From assembly GCA_029562645.1 (NCBI GenBank), contig JAKQUI010000005.1, forward strand, positions 195,961-259,960: a stretch of DNA of 64,000 nucleotides. Reading direction: 5' to 3'. Position numbers and translations under genes: made by a program. This DNA comes from Spirochaetota bacterium. Its GTDB lineage: Bacteria > Spirochaetota > UBA4802 > JAKQUI01. Under the pieces are notes generated by a model. That model worked only from the letters and a program-made list of their open reading frames with translations. It did no database searches and was not told the origin of the DNA. Below are positions 24,893 through 34,126 of the stretch, one piece after another. Position 1 is the first letter of the stretch. Every line of letters begins with the position of its first letter.

Positions 24893-24920
24893 AAAACCCG
24901 CGGATAATTCCGCGGGTTTT
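24893..24920 (-). terminator. Rho-independent terminator
   Basis: AAAACCCGCGG (24893-24903) pairs with CCGCGGGTTTT (24910-24920), loop of six. Read on the minus strand it ends in six T, so it terminates the cysteine-rich small gene that stops at 24944. Confidence 0.85.
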
Positions 24921-24943
24921 GGGTCCTGCAATCATGCGTGTCG

Positions 24944-25156
24944 CTATTTCGCGGGTTTGCACTTGCCGGGCTTGCACTTGCAGAAGCTGTCCGAGGCCTT
25001 GTGCTTGTTGATCCAGGTGCAGTCCTTGTCGGTCTTGCATTCGGCCTTCTTGAGTCCCGCGCACTTCGATTTTTCGACTTCGGCCTTCGCGATGGGCGCC
25101 ATGAAGACGATTCCGACGACGAGCGCGAGAACGGCGGCGATGAGTTTTGCTTTCAT
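24944..25156 (-). CDS. Small secreted cysteine-rich protein
   Basis: A 70-residue precursor with a signal peptide MKAKLIAAVLALVVGIVFMA and cleavage after AKA. The mature 45 residues are lysine-rich with six cysteines (KSKCAGL, AECKTDKDCTW, SFCKCKPGKCKP), suggesting a disulfide-knotted or metal-binding peptide in the periplasm. I recognise no family; the D-x-x-C-T-W pattern recalls small cysteine-rich domains found in various secreted proteins. The ATG at 25156 has AGAGGAAA upstream. It is a single-gene unit with its own terminator. Confidence 0.7.
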   Translation of the reverse strand: MKAKLIAAVLALVVGIVFMAPIAKAEVEKSKCAGLKKAECKTDKDCTWINKHKASDSFCKCKPGKCKPAK

Positions 25157-25296
25157 TGGGTTTCCTCTCGTGTTATGTTTCATGGAGAACGGATCGATCG
25201 TTCTCTATGTGAGACATAATACAGCAGAGGACACAGAAAAGCGCAATCATTTTTTTGATCGAATGCATTAGGCGCTGATGCGGCGTCTGTACGCGC

Positions 25297-25830
25297 TCAG
25301 ATGTCGGTGAATAGCCTTTTAATGAGCGATCGAAACTCCGATTCCGCATGATGATGCGAAAGCTGTTGCAGGCCCAGAAAGAGCGCATAGTCGCGGTACG
25401 AGCGCGTCCGGGCGGCATCGGGGGCCATGCCCCCGGCGGTATGCAGCTCCTCGAGGTATGAGAGCCGCCGTCGGTCCATCCGGTCCTGGAACCGCCGCAC
25501 GAGCGGATCATACAACGCCCAGGCGCGGATGGCCAACTCCAGCCGGCTGGAAAGCTGGAAGGTGAGCGTGGTGAGCGCGGCGAGGCGCGCGCGCGGGGTG
25601 ACGGCGTCGCTGCTGAGCTGAATCACCTCGCTCGTGGCGGTTTTTTCGTAGTGTTCGAGAAGGCGCGCGATGTAGTCTTCCCGTCCGTTGAAGTGATGAT
25701 AAAACGACCCCTTGGTTTTCCCCGTTCGAAAGGCGAGGGTGTCGATCGATAGCATCGCCGGTCCCTTCGTTTCCAGAATCCTCAATCCTTCCTCGATCCA
25801 CGATGTTTTTGCGTCTTTTAGGCTTGACAA
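25297..25830 (-). CDS. TetR/AcrR family transcriptional regulator
   Basis: A 177-residue repressor. The helix-turn-helix reads MLSIDTLAFRTGKTKGSFYH followed by HFNGREDYIARLLEHYE, typical of TetR. The C-terminal ligand domain is helical (LAALTTLTFQLSSRLELAIR). The start is most likely TTG at 25830: GGAGG lies eight bases before it, while the ATG upstream (25854) lies inside the operator palindrome. Divergent to the acyl-CoA synthetase gene, with a perfect 25-base palindrome between. The regulator therefore probably controls itself and that gene, with an acyl-CoA or acid as a likely effector (inference). Confidence 0.85.
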   Translation of the reverse strand: MSSLKDAKTSWIEEGLRILETKGPAMLSIDTLAFRTGKTKGSFYHHFNGREDYIARLLEHYEKTATSEVIQLSSDAVTPRARLAALTTLTFQLSSRLELAIRAWALYDPLVRRFQDRMDRRRLSYLEELHTAGGMAPDAARTRSYRDYALFLGLQQLSHHHAESEFRSLIKRLFTDI

Positions 25831-25844
25831 ATTTTGGCCTCCAA

Positions 25845-25869
25845 AACATACCATACTGTATGGTATGTT
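25845..25869. promoter_or_regulatory. TetR operator between divergent promoters
   Basis: Perfect palindrome: AACATACCATAC, central T, GTATGGTATGTT. It lies between two outward -35 boxes: TTGACA on the plus strand at 25824-25829 (inside the regulator's first codons), and TTGACA on the minus strand (25890-25895). Both predicted -10 regions fall on or beside the palindrome, so one bound repressor could silence both directions. A 12-base half-site length is usual for TetR operators. Confidence 0.8.
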
Positions 25870-25964
25870 ATCGTTTGTGACGATGATTTTGTCAAGCCGT
25901 AAACAGCCGGGGTTCGTAATCTCAATACAAACGCCCGTATGTATCCGGGCCGGCCGGAGGAGAT

Positions 25965-28175
25965 ATGGCACACGTAAATGAAAGAAACTCATTTAAGCGA
26001 ATCGACCGTATGTTCGATCCACGGCGCATCGCGATCGTGGGGGTGACCGCGGAGGGATTCAGTTTTGGACGGTGCATGCTGCTGTCGCACCTCTCGATCG
26101 GGTACGAAGGAACGCTTTATCCCGTGAACCGACGCGGTGGTACCACCGAGGGGTTGACGATCTACCCTTCAATTGAAGACATCCCGGACGACATCGATTT
26201 CGCGGTTATCGCCGTTCCGGCCCAGCATGTCCCGGCGATCGTGGAGGCATGCGTAAAAAAAGGGGCGGCCGGCGTCGAGATCCTTTCATCCGGATTTCGG
26301 GAGAGCGGAACGCCGGAGGGGGCCGCCCTCGAGGACGAGGTGAAGGCCATCGCGGCGCGAGGAATACGGGTGCTCGGCCCCAACTGCTTCGGCATCTATT
26401 GCCCGCGATCCGGGCAAACCCTCATACCGGGTCCGGAACTATCCCGTGAACCCGGCGGGGTGGCCTTTCTGTCGCAGAGCGGCGGCCACGCGGTCGATTT
26501 CGCGCTGATGGGAAAATGGCGCGGAGTGCGTTTTTCGAAGGTGGTGAGCTTTGGGAATGGCTGCGACCTTCGGGAGACCGAGATGCTGCGCTACCTCACT
26601 GATGACAGCGAGACGCGGGTCATTGGCATGTATATCGAGGGCGTCGTAGACGGGCGCGACTTCTTCTCGGCTCTGCGCGGGGCAACAACGGAAAAACCGG
26701 TGCTGGTGATTAAGGGCGGTTTGTCGGATTCCGGCGGTCGTGCGGCGGCGAGCCACACGGCCTCGATGAGCGGCCAGCGAGCGGTCTGGGAGGCGGCGCT
26801 CCGGCAATGCAATGCCATACAGCTGGAAAGCGTTGAGGAGTTGGCCGACGCCTCGCTGGCCTTCTCGATGATCCCGATCAGGCCCTATCACGGATGCACG
26901 ATCGTCGGCGGGGGCGGCGCGCTCGGGATCGGGGCGGCGGACGCGGCCGAATCGTTCGGCCTGGCGATCCCGCCCCTGCGCGCCGACCTCCGGGAGGCGG
27001 TGATGGACATTCTGCCGAAGCCCGGATCGAGCGCGACGAACCCGATCGATGTGGCCAATCCATTTGTTTCGCCGTCGGCCATCCGGCAGATCCTGCTGCG
27101 CGCATCCGAGGACGAGGCGATCGACGTGCACATTCTCGTATTCCTGGTCTACCACTTCATGGCCCAGCGGAAGGTGATGGGTGCGGCGATCCTGCGGGAT
27201 TTCATACCCGGGCGGGAGCTCGCCGCGGTGTGCCGCGAGGTCGCGGAATCGACAGGAAAGCCCGTCGTGCTGGTCATGCCGCAGTACCGCCAGGAGGCGG
27301 AGGCGATGGAGCTGGAGGCGGCCGTGCGCGAGGTGCGCGCCATCTGCATCGACGCCGGAATCCCGGTGTACGATGACGTCAAGAACGCCCTGCGCGCCAT
27401 CGCGGCGGTGTCGCGGTATGCGCGCGCTCGTGAGGCGATGCATGGCGATACGCAGAATCATACTGCTCCGATACGCGATGCCGGATCGTTCGATCGGTTC
27501 CGCGGCATCATCGGCGCGGGCGTGTCGCGGGGGGACGGGGCGCTCAATGAGTACGAGTCCAAGCGCGTGCTGCGCGAATACGGGATTCCGGTGACGGAAG
27601 AGCGCCATGCCGCAACCCTCGATGAGGCGCTCGCCCATGCGCGCGCAATCGGGTATCCGGTCGCGCTCAAGGGATCGTCGAGCACGCTCACGCACAAGAC
27701 CGAGCGCCGTCTCATCGAGCTCGGCATCGACGGGGACGAGGCGCTGGTAAAGGCGTATCGCGCCATCGAGGAGCGCGGCGGCGGGATGCTCGACGGGATG
27801 CTGGTGCAGCAAATGGTGTCGGGCACGCGCGAGTTCGTGGCCGGCTTTATGCGCGACGCGCAGTTCGGGCCCTGCGTGATGTTCGGCCTTGGCGGCATCT
27901 ACACCGAAGCGCTCCGGGACGTGTCCTTTCGGGTCGCGCCGCTTTCGCTCCGTGACGCGCATGAGATGATGAACGAGATCCGCGGCGCATCGCTCCTCGG
28001 CGCATTCAGGGGAATGCCCGCGGTTGATCGGGACGCGCTGGCGCGGGCCCTCGTGGGACTCGGGCGGCTCGGCCTCGATCACGACGAAATCGCGGAGATC
28101 GACGTCAACCCGCTCATCGTACGCGGCGAACTGCCCGTGGCGGTGGATGCGCTGGTGGTGGTGCGGAGGGTGTGA
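25965..28175 (+). CDS. Acyl-CoA synthetase, ADP/NDP-forming (acetate-CoA ligase type)
   Basis: A 736-residue enzyme that makes acyl-CoA from acid, CoA and ATP with ADP release, or runs in reverse to make ATP. Domains in order: CoA-binding Rossmann domain (FDPRRIAIVGVTAEGFSFGR, residues about 15-115; GPNCFGIY), succinyl-CoA-ligase-like domain (FLSQSGGHAVDFALMGKW, IKGGLSDSGGRAAASHTASM with the phospho-histidine loop), then an ATP-grasp domain from about residue 520 (YESKRVLREYGIPV, VALKGSSSTLTHKTE, EIDVNPLIV). The single-chain alpha-beta fusion matches the family. The ATG has GGAGGAG just upstream. Regulation by the adjacent TetR protein is strongly suggested by the shared operator. Confidence 0.9.
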   Translation: MAHVNERNSFKRIDRMFDPRRIAIVGVTAEGFSFGRCMLLSHLSIGYEGTLYPVNRRGGTTEGLTIYPSIEDIPDDIDFAVIAVPAQHVPAIVEACVKKGAAGVEILSSGFRESGTPEGAALEDEVKAIAARGIRVLGPNCFGIYCPRSGQTLIPGPELSREPGGVAFLSQSGGHAVDFALMGKWRGVRFSKVVSFGNGCDLRETEMLRYLTDDSETRVIGMYIEGVVDGRDFFSALRGATTEKPVLVIKGGLSDSGGRAAASHTASMSGQRAVWEAALRQCNAIQLESVEELADASLAFSMIPIRPYHGCTIVGGGGALGIGAADAAESFGLAIPPLRADLREAVMDILPKPGSSATNPIDVANPFVSPSAIRQILLRASEDEAIDVHILVFLVYHFMAQRKVMGAAILRDFIPGRELAAVCREVAESTGKPVVLVMPQYRQEAEAMELEAAVREVRAICIDAGIPVYDDVKNALRAIAAVSRYARAREAMHGDTQNHTAPIRDAGSFDRFRGIIGAGVSRGDGALNEYESKRVLREYGIPVTEERHAATLDEALAHARAIGYPVALKGSSSTLTHKTERRLIELGIDGDEALVKAYRAIEERGGGMLDGMLVQQMVSGTREFVAGFMRDAQFGPCVMFGLGGIYTEALRDVSFRVAPLSLRDAHEMMNEIRGASLLGAFRGMPAVDRDALARALVGLGRLGLDHDEIAEIDVNPLIVRGELPVAVDALVVVRRV

Positions 28176-28193
28176 CTGTTGCGCCGCGTGGTA

Positions 28194-29054
28194 CTAGTGG
28201 ACGATCTCGGTCCCGATACCGGCGTCGGTGAATATCTCCAGAAGGACCGCATGCTCCACGCGCCCGTCGATGATGTGGGTCTTGTGCACGCCGCCGGAGA
28301 GCGCGTCCAGGCAGCAGTTCACCTTGGGGATCATGCCGCCGCCGATCTGCTTTGAGCCGATGAGGGACGGGATGTCCGACTTCGGTATCGAGGAGGCGAG
28401 CTCATTGTCGAGCTTTACGCCCTCGATGTCGGTGAGCAGAATCAGCTTCTCGGCGTTCAACGCCTCCGCGATCTTTCCGGCGACGGTGTCGGCGTTGATG
28501 TTGTAGGTGATGCCGGTCTCGTCCACGCCGATGGGCGCGATCACCGGAATGAAGCGGTCGCGGTCCAGGAGTTCGATGATCGAGGGCTTGATGCGCTTGA
28601 CCGTCCCCACCTGGCCGATGTCGATCTTCGCGCCCTCGCGATCGTGATAGATCCGCTCGGCGGTGATGAGCCCGCCGTCCTTGCCCGAGAGTCCCACGGC
28701 CTTCCCGCCCACCATGTTGATGTTGTTGACGATCTCCTTGTTCACCTGGCCCACGAGGACCATCTCCACGATCTCCATCGTGGCGGGATCGGTCACGCGC
28801 AGCCCGTCGACGAATTCCGATTTCACGCCGGTCTTCTTGAGCAGATCGTTGATCTGCGGTCCCCCGCCGTGGACGATGACGGGATTGATGCCCACGAACT
28901 TCAGGAGCACCATGTCCATCGCGAAGGACTTCTTGAGGTCGTCCTGGATCATGGCGTTGCCGCCGTACTTGATCACCATGGTCTTCCCGTGGAATTCCTT
29001 TATGTAGGGGAACGACTCGGTGAGGATGTTGACCTTCTCGATGTGCTTTTTCAT
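28194..29054 (-). CDS. argB: Acetylglutamate kinase
   Basis: Second step of arginine biosynthesis: phosphorylates N-acetylglutamate with ATP. The amino-acid-kinase fold shows VIKYGGNAM (lysine and glycine of the ATP site, about residue 27), [46 protein letters not shown] and LLTDIEGV. Length 286 residues fits. N-terminus [20 protein letters not shown] is typical. Its ATG overlaps the stop of the upstream secreted-protein gene by four bases. No other arg gene is near, so the pathway is dispersed. Confidence 0.95.
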   Translation of the reverse strand: MKKHIEKVNILTESFPYIKEFHGKTMVIKYGGNAMIQDDLKKSFAMDMVLLKFVGINPVIVHGGGPQINDLLKKTGVKSEFVDGLRVTDPATMEIVEMVLVGQVNKEIVNNINMVGGKAVGLSGKDGGLITAERIYHDREGAKIDIGQVGTVKRIKPSIIELLDRDRFIPVIAPIGVDETGITYNINADTVAGKIAEALNAEKLILLTDIEGVKLDNELASSIPKSDIPSLIGSKQIGGGMIPKVNCCLDALSGGVHKTHIIDGRVEHAVLLEIFTDAGIGTEIVH

Positions 29055-29533
29055 TTTCGTTCTCTCGATGCCAGTAATCGTTCGCTGTGCCGGAGGATCT
29101 CGGCGATGAGGACGGGTCCGTAGTCCTTGAATTCGCCCGCGCCGTCAACGGTAAATGCGGTGTCCGTCGTTTCGCCCGTATCAGCGCGGTAAAGGGAGAG
29201 CGCGACCCGCACGCGGCCGTCCATGCGGGTGACGGCGCCGCTGAGCGCGATGCGGGCGGAAAGCTCGCGGCACGCGCCCGCCACGGCCGCGCGGTCCATG
29301 GCGCGAATCGAGCCGGCGCGGTTCAGGAAGTATTCCTCGAGCGCCATGACGGGAACGACCGCGTGTCCGCGTGTGATGAGTCCGCGCATCACTTCCTCTC
29401 GGACGATGCGGTCCTCGATGTCCGACAGGAGCTTTGAGCCAAATCCCAGCACCAGGGTCCGTTGCGCGGGGTCGGCCGCAAACGCGGCGGTGTGCGCAAA
29501 AAGAACGGCGAGGAGCGCAATGGCGCGAAACAT
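29051..29533 (-). CDS. Secreted protein of unknown function
   Basis: A 160-residue exported protein with signal peptide [20 protein letters not shown]. The mature part has an alternating alpha/beta pattern: [52 protein letters not shown]. It looks like the periplasmic PEGA/CsgG/TolB-like family that senses or assembles surface structures, but there is no firm match. The ATG at 29533 has GGAGG nine bases before it; 31 extra residues of an earlier start would precede the signal peptide. It is translationally coupled to argB (ATGA), although the two functions seem unrelated. Confidence 0.65.
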   Translation of the reverse strand: MFRAIALLAVLFAHTAAFAADPAQRTLVLGFGSKLLSDIEDRIVREEVMRGLITRGHAVVPVMALEEYFLNRAGSIRAMDRAAVAGACRELSARIALSGAVTRMDGRVRVALSLYRADTGETTDTAFTVDGAGEFKDYGPVLIAEILRHSERLLASRERK

Positions 29534-29648
29534 GCTGGTGGCCTCCGTGAACGCGGTCGGACGAGTGCAGCGCCGTGCGACGGGCATTCGGTGAAAAACC
29601 GTGCCGGATCGCGCCGCCCTTGTCAATCGAAATCCGCAGGCGGAACGG

Positions 29649-31469
29649 TCATCCCTCGACCGCCTGAAGCTCCTTCCGGATGCGCTGTCGCTTGCGCTCG
29701 GTTTCGTTCAACACCATCTTGCGCAGGCGGATCGTGCGGGGCGTTATCTCGACGAGCTCGTCGTCGTTGATGTACTCGAGCGCCTCCTCCAGGGAGAAGA
29801 CGATCGGGGGCGTCAGGCGGACGGCGTCGTCGCTGCCGGAAGCGCGCATGTTCGTGAGCTTCTTCGACTTTTGTACGTTCACGACAATGTCGCCCTCTTT
29901 GTTGTTCTCGCCAACGATCATGCCCTCGTAGGCGCGGTCGCCGGGCGCGACGAAGAACCGGCCGCGCGACTGGAGCTGGTCCAGCGCGTACGCAACCACC
30001 TCCCCCTCCTGCATGGAAACCAGGACGCCGTTTTGACGCTGGGGGATGGAGCCCTTGAAATATTCGTATTGATAGAAGCGGTGGTGCATCACGCCCTCGC
30101 CCGAGGTGATGTTCAGGATCCGGGTGCGCAGGCCGATGAGGCCGCGCGCCGGGACGCGGAACTCAAGGCGCGTCCGCGCGCCGATGGACTCCATTTTTAC
30201 AAGCTCGCCGCGCTTGGCGCTCACGGCCTCGATCACCTTGCCGCTGGTTTCGGCCGGGGTGTCGATCACCAGCAGCTCGACCGGCTCTGACTTCTTGCCG
30301 TTGATTTCCTTGTAGATGACGCGCGGCTGCCCCACCTGGAATTCGTATCCCTCGCGCCGCATGTTCTCGATGAGGATGGACAGGTGCAGGATGCCGCGGC
30401 CGTAGATTTTCCACGCGTCGGCGGAGGGGACGTCCTCCACCCGCATCGCGACATTGCTCTCCATCTCGCGCGCGAGCCGCTCGCGGATGTGGCGGCTGGT
30501 CACGTAGCGACCATCCTGCCCGTAGAGCGGCGAGTTGTTGATGGTGAAGATCATGCTCATCGTGGGCTCGTCGATCTCGATGATGGGGAGCGGCTCGGGA
30601 TTGTCGGGGTCGGCGATGGTGTCGCCGATCTCGATGTCGTCAAGGCCCACCACCGCGCAGATGTCGCCGCAGGAGACGCGTCCGGTTTTTTTCCGCTCGA
30701 GCCCCTCGAAGATGAAGAGGTCTTTCACGAAGGATTTCACCTCGCTCCCGTCGCGCTTGATCACCTGAACGGCGGTGTTGATGAGGATCTCGCCGCGAAA
30801 CACGCGACCGATCGCGATGCGCCCCACATACTCGGAGTAGTCGATGCTGGTGACCTGCAATTGCAGCGGCCCCTCGTTCGTCTTCGGCGCGGGGATGTGC
30901 GCGATGATGGCGTCGAGGAGGGGGATCAGGTCGGTCCCCGGTTCGTCGGGGCCGGCCTGGGCCCAGCCCGCGCGGCCGGAGGCGTAGATGACCGGAAAAT
31001 CGAGCTGCCGGTCGTTCGCGCCAAGATCGATGAAGAGATCGAACACCTCGTCGAGCACCTCGGCCGGCCGGCGGTTCGGCCGGTCCATCTTGTTGATGAC
31101 CACGATGGGCGCGAGGTGCAGCGAGAGCGCCTTCTGCAGCACGAAGCGCGTCTGCGGCATGGCTCCCTCGAAGGCGTCCACCAGCAAGAGCACGCCGTCA
31201 GCCATCTTGAGCACCCGCTCGACCTCGCCGCCGAAATCGGCGTGTCCCGGCGTGTCGATGATGTTGATCTTCACGTCCCGGTAGGGCACGGAGATATTCT
31301 TCGAGAAGATGGTGATGCCGCGCTCGCGCTCGAGGTCGTTCGAGTCCAGGAAGCACTCGCGCACCTCCTGGTTGTCGCGGAAGATCCGGCACTGCATGAG
31401 GAGCTTGTCCACCAGCGTGGTCTTTCCGTGGTCCACGTGGGCGATGATGGCGATGTTGCGGATGTTCAT
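29649..31469 (-). CDS. typA: Ribosome-associated translational GTPase TypA/BipA
   Basis: An EF-G-like GTPase acting on the ribosome during stress and late subunit assembly. GTP motifs: [15 protein letters not shown] (G1), RGITIFSKN (G2), [17 protein letters not shown] (G3), VVINKMDR (G4). Then come domains II, III and V and the TypA-specific C-terminal domain around [19 protein letters not shown], which is diagnostic. Length 606 residues is standard. The ATG at 31469 ([16 protein letters not shown]) is the family start; the longer frame to 31688 is not. Divergent from the decarboxylase gene over a 374-base gap. Confidence 0.95.
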   Translation of the reverse strand: MNIRNIAIIAHVDHGKTTLVDKLLMQCRIFRDNQEVRECFLDSNDLERERGITIFSKNISVPYRDVKINIIDTPGHADFGGEVERVLKMADGVLLLVDAFEGAMPQTRFVLQKALSLHLAPIVVINKMDRPNRRPAEVLDEVFDLFIDLGANDRQLDFPVIYASGRAGWAQAGPDEPGTDLIPLLDAIIAHIPAPKTNEGPLQLQVTSIDYSEYVGRIAIGRVFRGEILINTAVQVIKRDGSEVKSFVKDLFIFEGLERKKTGRVSCGDICAVVGLDDIEIGDTIADPDNPEPLPIIEIDEPTMSMIFTINNSPLYGQDGRYVTSRHIRERLAREMESNVAMRVEDVPSADAWKIYGRGILHLSILIENMRREGYEFQVGQPRVIYKEINGKKSEPVELLVIDTPAETSGKVIEAVSAKRGELVKMESIGARTRLEFRVPARGLIGLRTRILNITSGEGVMHHRFYQYEYFKGSIPQRQNGVLVSMQEGEVVAYALDQLQSRGRFFVAPGDRAYEGMIVGENNKEGDIVVNVQKSKKLTNMRASGSDDAVRLTPPIVFSLEEALEYINDDELVEITPRTIRLRKMVLNETERKRQRIRKELQAVEG

Positions 31470-31843
31470 TGTTCGTATCGGTCCTTGCTGGGAGCGCCGG
31501 AACGCGCGCCAGTGCGCCTCCGGCGGTTTGTGATGTCGATAGGGCGAAAAACAGCGGTGGGGGTAAATCGTCAATGATCTTTCTTTGAATGTGGCGAGCA
31601 GGTTTTCTTCTAATGGATTATCGCTGAACGATTCCGGTGCGGCGGATGTGTGTGCATGGAAGGACTGTTGAGAGCGATGCTCTATCATCGCTACCGTATA
31701 TCACTTGACGTTTTGTTTTTCGTGTGGCCTCCTTTGCCGGGAGGGATGCATTGCAGGGCGTTAACGGGTGTTTCTGGCGCGTAAATCTGGTACGTTCGCC
31801 GGACGCCACTATGCCGCACACGCGAAATCAAGGGGGGCTCGCA
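31470..31843. other. Intergenic region between divergent typA and decarboxylase genes
   Basis: No gene is evident in these 374 bases. One perfect inverted repeat is present: AGCGATG (31673-31679), six-base loop, CATCGCT (31686-31692), placed where an operator for the plus-strand gene could be. TTGACG at 31705-31710 has no convincing -10 partner. Confidence 0.4.
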
Positions 31844-33508
31844 ATGAATGCGACAAGCACGGTTTCCCGCTATCTACTCGCGCGCCTGGAAGAGGTGGGC
31901 GTTGGGCATCTGTTCGGAGTTCCCGGCGATTATGTTCTGGATTTTCTCGATGCGGTCGTGGCCAGTCCGATCGGCTGGGTGGGCACCTGCAACGAGCTCA
32001 ATGCCGGATACGCGGCGGACGGCTATGCGCGGATGAACGGCGCGGGCGCCGCGGTCGTCACCTACGGGGTCGGGGCCTTTAGCATCATCAATGCCGTGGC
32101 CGGGGCGTTCGCCGAGCGCGTTCCTTTGATCGTCATCAGCGGCGCTCCCCCGGCCCGCCGACGGGAGGCCGGCGCCATGGTCCATCATCTCGTCGCCGAT
32201 TACTACCGGCAGGTGGAAATATTCAAAAAAGTAACCATCGATGCCGCCATGCTGGCGAACCCCGACGCCGCTCCCGACGAGATCGATCGGGTGATACGGA
32301 ATTGCGTTACCGAAAAGCTCCCCGTCTACCTCGAGCTGCCCGTCGATGTCGCGCTCGCCCCCTGTCGCACTCCCCGGCCGATTGCGGATATCGCCCCGCC
32401 ACGTTCCGACGAGGCCAGCCTATCGGAGTGCGTCGCCGAGGCGGCATCGTTGTTCGATCGCTCCGCCCATCCGCTGGTGCTTGCCGGCATGGAATTGCTC
32501 CGACGAGGACTGGGGAACGAGACCCTTCGACTGGTCGAGACCGCGGAGGTCCCGTTCGCCACCATGCTGGGCAGCAAGTCCGTTTTACCGGAGCTGCATC
32601 CGCAGTTCGTGGGGATCTACCAGGGGGGATGGAGCCTCGATGCCGTACAACGACAGGTGGAGGATTCCGATTGTCTTCTGTCGCTCGGCGTATGGATGAC
32701 CGATCTCGACACGGGTTTGTTCAGCGTGAATCTCGATCCGCGGCGGACGATCGCCGCCGGCGGGGACCAGGTTCGCATTGGCAACCACTATTACCGGCAG
32801 GTGCAGCTCGGCGATTTCATTCGGGAGCTGGCGAAGGCGATCACACCGCGCTCGTTTTTGGCGTCGCATCCTGCCCACGCCCGTTGTCCGCGCACACCGT
32901 TCGTTCCCGGAAAATCACGCACGTTGACCGCCGCGCGATTGTATGAATGCATCAACGCATTTCTCGACGATCGCATGGTCCTCCTCGCGGAGCCCGGGGA
33001 CGCCTTCTGCGCCGCGCCGGAGTTCTTCATCGAGGAGGCCGAGAACTTCATCGTCCAGAGCTATTACGCGTCCATCGGCTACTGTACGCCGGCTGCGTTG
33101 GGCGTGGCCCTGGCGCGTCCCGGGAAGCGGCCGGTCGTCCTCACCGGCGACGGTGCCTTTCAGATGACGGTACAGGAAGTCTCCACGCTGATCCGTCAGC
33201 GGTGTCCCGCAATTATCGTCGTCATCAATAATGACGGCTATCTGATCGAGCGCCTCCTCCACGAGGACGGGCCGTATAACGACATCCAGATGTGGCGGTA
33301 TGCGAAGCTGACCGAGGTGTTCTCCGGCGACGGCGCCGCCGTGGGGATCCGCGTCGAAACTGAGGAGGAATTGAACGGGGCGATGAAACGCGCCGTCGAT
33401 GAGACGGATACACTTTTTCTCATCGAGGCCAGCCTGCCCGGGCGCGATTGCTCGGCCGGCCTGGACCGCCTCGGCAGATCGTTTCGCCAGGCACAGCGGA
33501 AAACGTGA
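31844..33508 (+). CDS. Thiamine-diphosphate decarboxylase of the pyruvate/indolepyruvate type
   Basis: A 554-residue three-domain ThDP enzyme that decarboxylates a 2-keto acid to an aldehyde. The PYR domain has the catalytic glutamate in CNELNAGYAADGYARMNG (about residue 50) and a tandem histidine in GAMVHHLVADYY, as in pyruvate decarboxylases. The ThDP-binding motif is LTGDGAFQMTVQE ending VVINNDGYLIE (GDG to NN, about 25 residues). It lacks the FAD motif of acetohydroxy acid synthases. Pyruvate versus indolepyruvate or phenylpyruvate cannot be separated by eye. The ATG at 31844 has a GGGGGG site; upstream in-frame ATG codons are ignored. It stands alone, followed by a repeat island. Confidence 0.8.
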   Translation: MNATSTVSRYLLARLEEVGVGHLFGVPGDYVLDFLDAVVASPIGWVGTCNELNAGYAADGYARMNGAGAAVVTYGVGAFSIINAVAGAFAERVPLIVISGAPPARRREAGAMVHHLVADYYRQVEIFKKVTIDAAMLANPDAAPDEIDRVIRNCVTEKLPVYLELPVDVALAPCRTPRPIADIAPPRSDEASLSECVAEAASLFDRSAHPLVLAGMELLRRGLGNETLRLVETAEVPFATMLGSKSVLPELHPQFVGIYQGGWSLDAVQRQVEDSDCLLSLGVWMTDLDTGLFSVNLDPRRTIAAGGDQVRIGNHYYRQVQLGDFIRELAKAITPRSFLASHPAHARCPRTPFVPGKSRTLTAARLYECINAFLDDRMVLLAEPGDAFCAAPEFFIEEAENFIVQSYYASIGYCTPAALGVALARPGKRPVVLTGDGAFQMTVQEVSTLIRQRCPAIIVVINNDGYLIERLLHEDGPYNDIQMWRYAKLTEVFSGDGAAVGIRVETEEELNGAMKRAVDETDTLFLIEASLPGRDCSAGLDRLGRSFRQAQRKT

Positions 33509-33713
33509 GTGGGTTCGGCATCAATGAACGTGCGGCCTTTTTTGTAAGGAATCAGGAGACATACTACCGATTGAACTGGGTTGACCGTGCAGACGTTTCT
33601 TCTTCCAAACCAAAAAGTGTCTGAAACCGGGTAAAAAATTTACAGCCTACCATCCGCCGAGCACGGAAGACTTGCGTGGATGGAACATTGGTAAATGTAC
33701 ATTCGAGTGAAAC

Positions 33714-33748
33714 GGTGGCTTCGATACGCCTTCGGCTACTCAGCCACC
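33714..33748 (+). repeat. REP-like hairpin element, left copy
   Basis: GGTGGCT (33714-33720) pairs with AGCCACC (33742-33748). The 21-base interior contains a second small hairpin, GCC-TTC-GGC. The 29-base core at 33717-33745 occurs again in perfect inverted orientation at 33971-33999. Confidence 0.8.
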
Positions 33749-33914
33749 GGGCTAATACGGTAGGCCGTTAGCTGCTCAGCCACCGGGCTAATACGGTAGG
33801 CCGTTAGTTACTCAGCTACCAGGCAATTCGAGTCGGTTGATAGTTACTCAGCCACAAAGCTATTAGGGTAGGCTGTTAGCTGTTCAGTCACTAAGCTGTT
33901 CCGGAAGGACTGCA
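33735..33914 (+). repeat. Five-unit 36-base tandem repeat
   Basis: Five units of exactly 36 bases: 33735-33770, 33771-33806, 33807-33842, 33843-33878, 33879-33914. Units 1 and 2 differ at one base; units 3 to 5 are progressively decayed but keep the CTCAGCCAC and GGTAGGC blocks at the same place. There are no unique spacers, so it is not a CRISPR array. The first unit begins inside the left REP-like hairpin and repeats its right half (GCTACTCAGCCACC). Confidence 0.85.
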
Positions 33915-33960
33915 GGTATTTTGCAAACGAACAAGATGAGGAGCGGGCTGACGAGGAAGC

Positions 33961-34011
33961 AGTCCCCGCTGGCTGAGTAGCCGAAGGCGTATCGAAGCCA
34001 AGCGGGGGACT
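33961..34011 (-). repeat. REP-like hairpin element, right (inverted) copy
   Basis: The 29-base core 33971-33999 is the exact reverse complement of 33717-33745. It is enclosed by longer arms, AGTCCCCGCT on the left and AAGCGGGGGACT on the right, making a stem of about 14 pairs. Confidence 0.8.
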
Positions 34012-34126
34012 CCCCATTCTGAACTGCAGACCATACGAGTTGAGTACCCGACGATGTATAACCATTTTTCAAACCCAGATAATAGGGTGTGTATGGCAGC
34101 AGCCCGGGTTATCCGATCTGATTGAT

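Larger units (their letters stand above)
33509..34126. other. Non-coding repeat island
   Basis: These 618 bases contain no convincing gene; short open frames in it have no site or coding character. It is markedly less GC-rich than its surroundings and holds the two inverted REP-like elements and the 36-base tandem array listed separately. The outer 200 bases on the left hold nothing recognised apart from AT-rich patches. Confidence 0.7.

Noticed and set aside
31724-31843. Longer N-terminus of the decarboxylase from an upstream ATG
   Set aside because: The ThDP enzyme fold begins at MNATSTVSRYLLARL; the ATG at 31844 has a strong ribosome-binding site and the upstream 40 residues look random.
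33735-33914. CRISPR array
   Set aside because: The 36-base units are directly contiguous with no unique spacers and decay steadily; there are no cas genes in the window.
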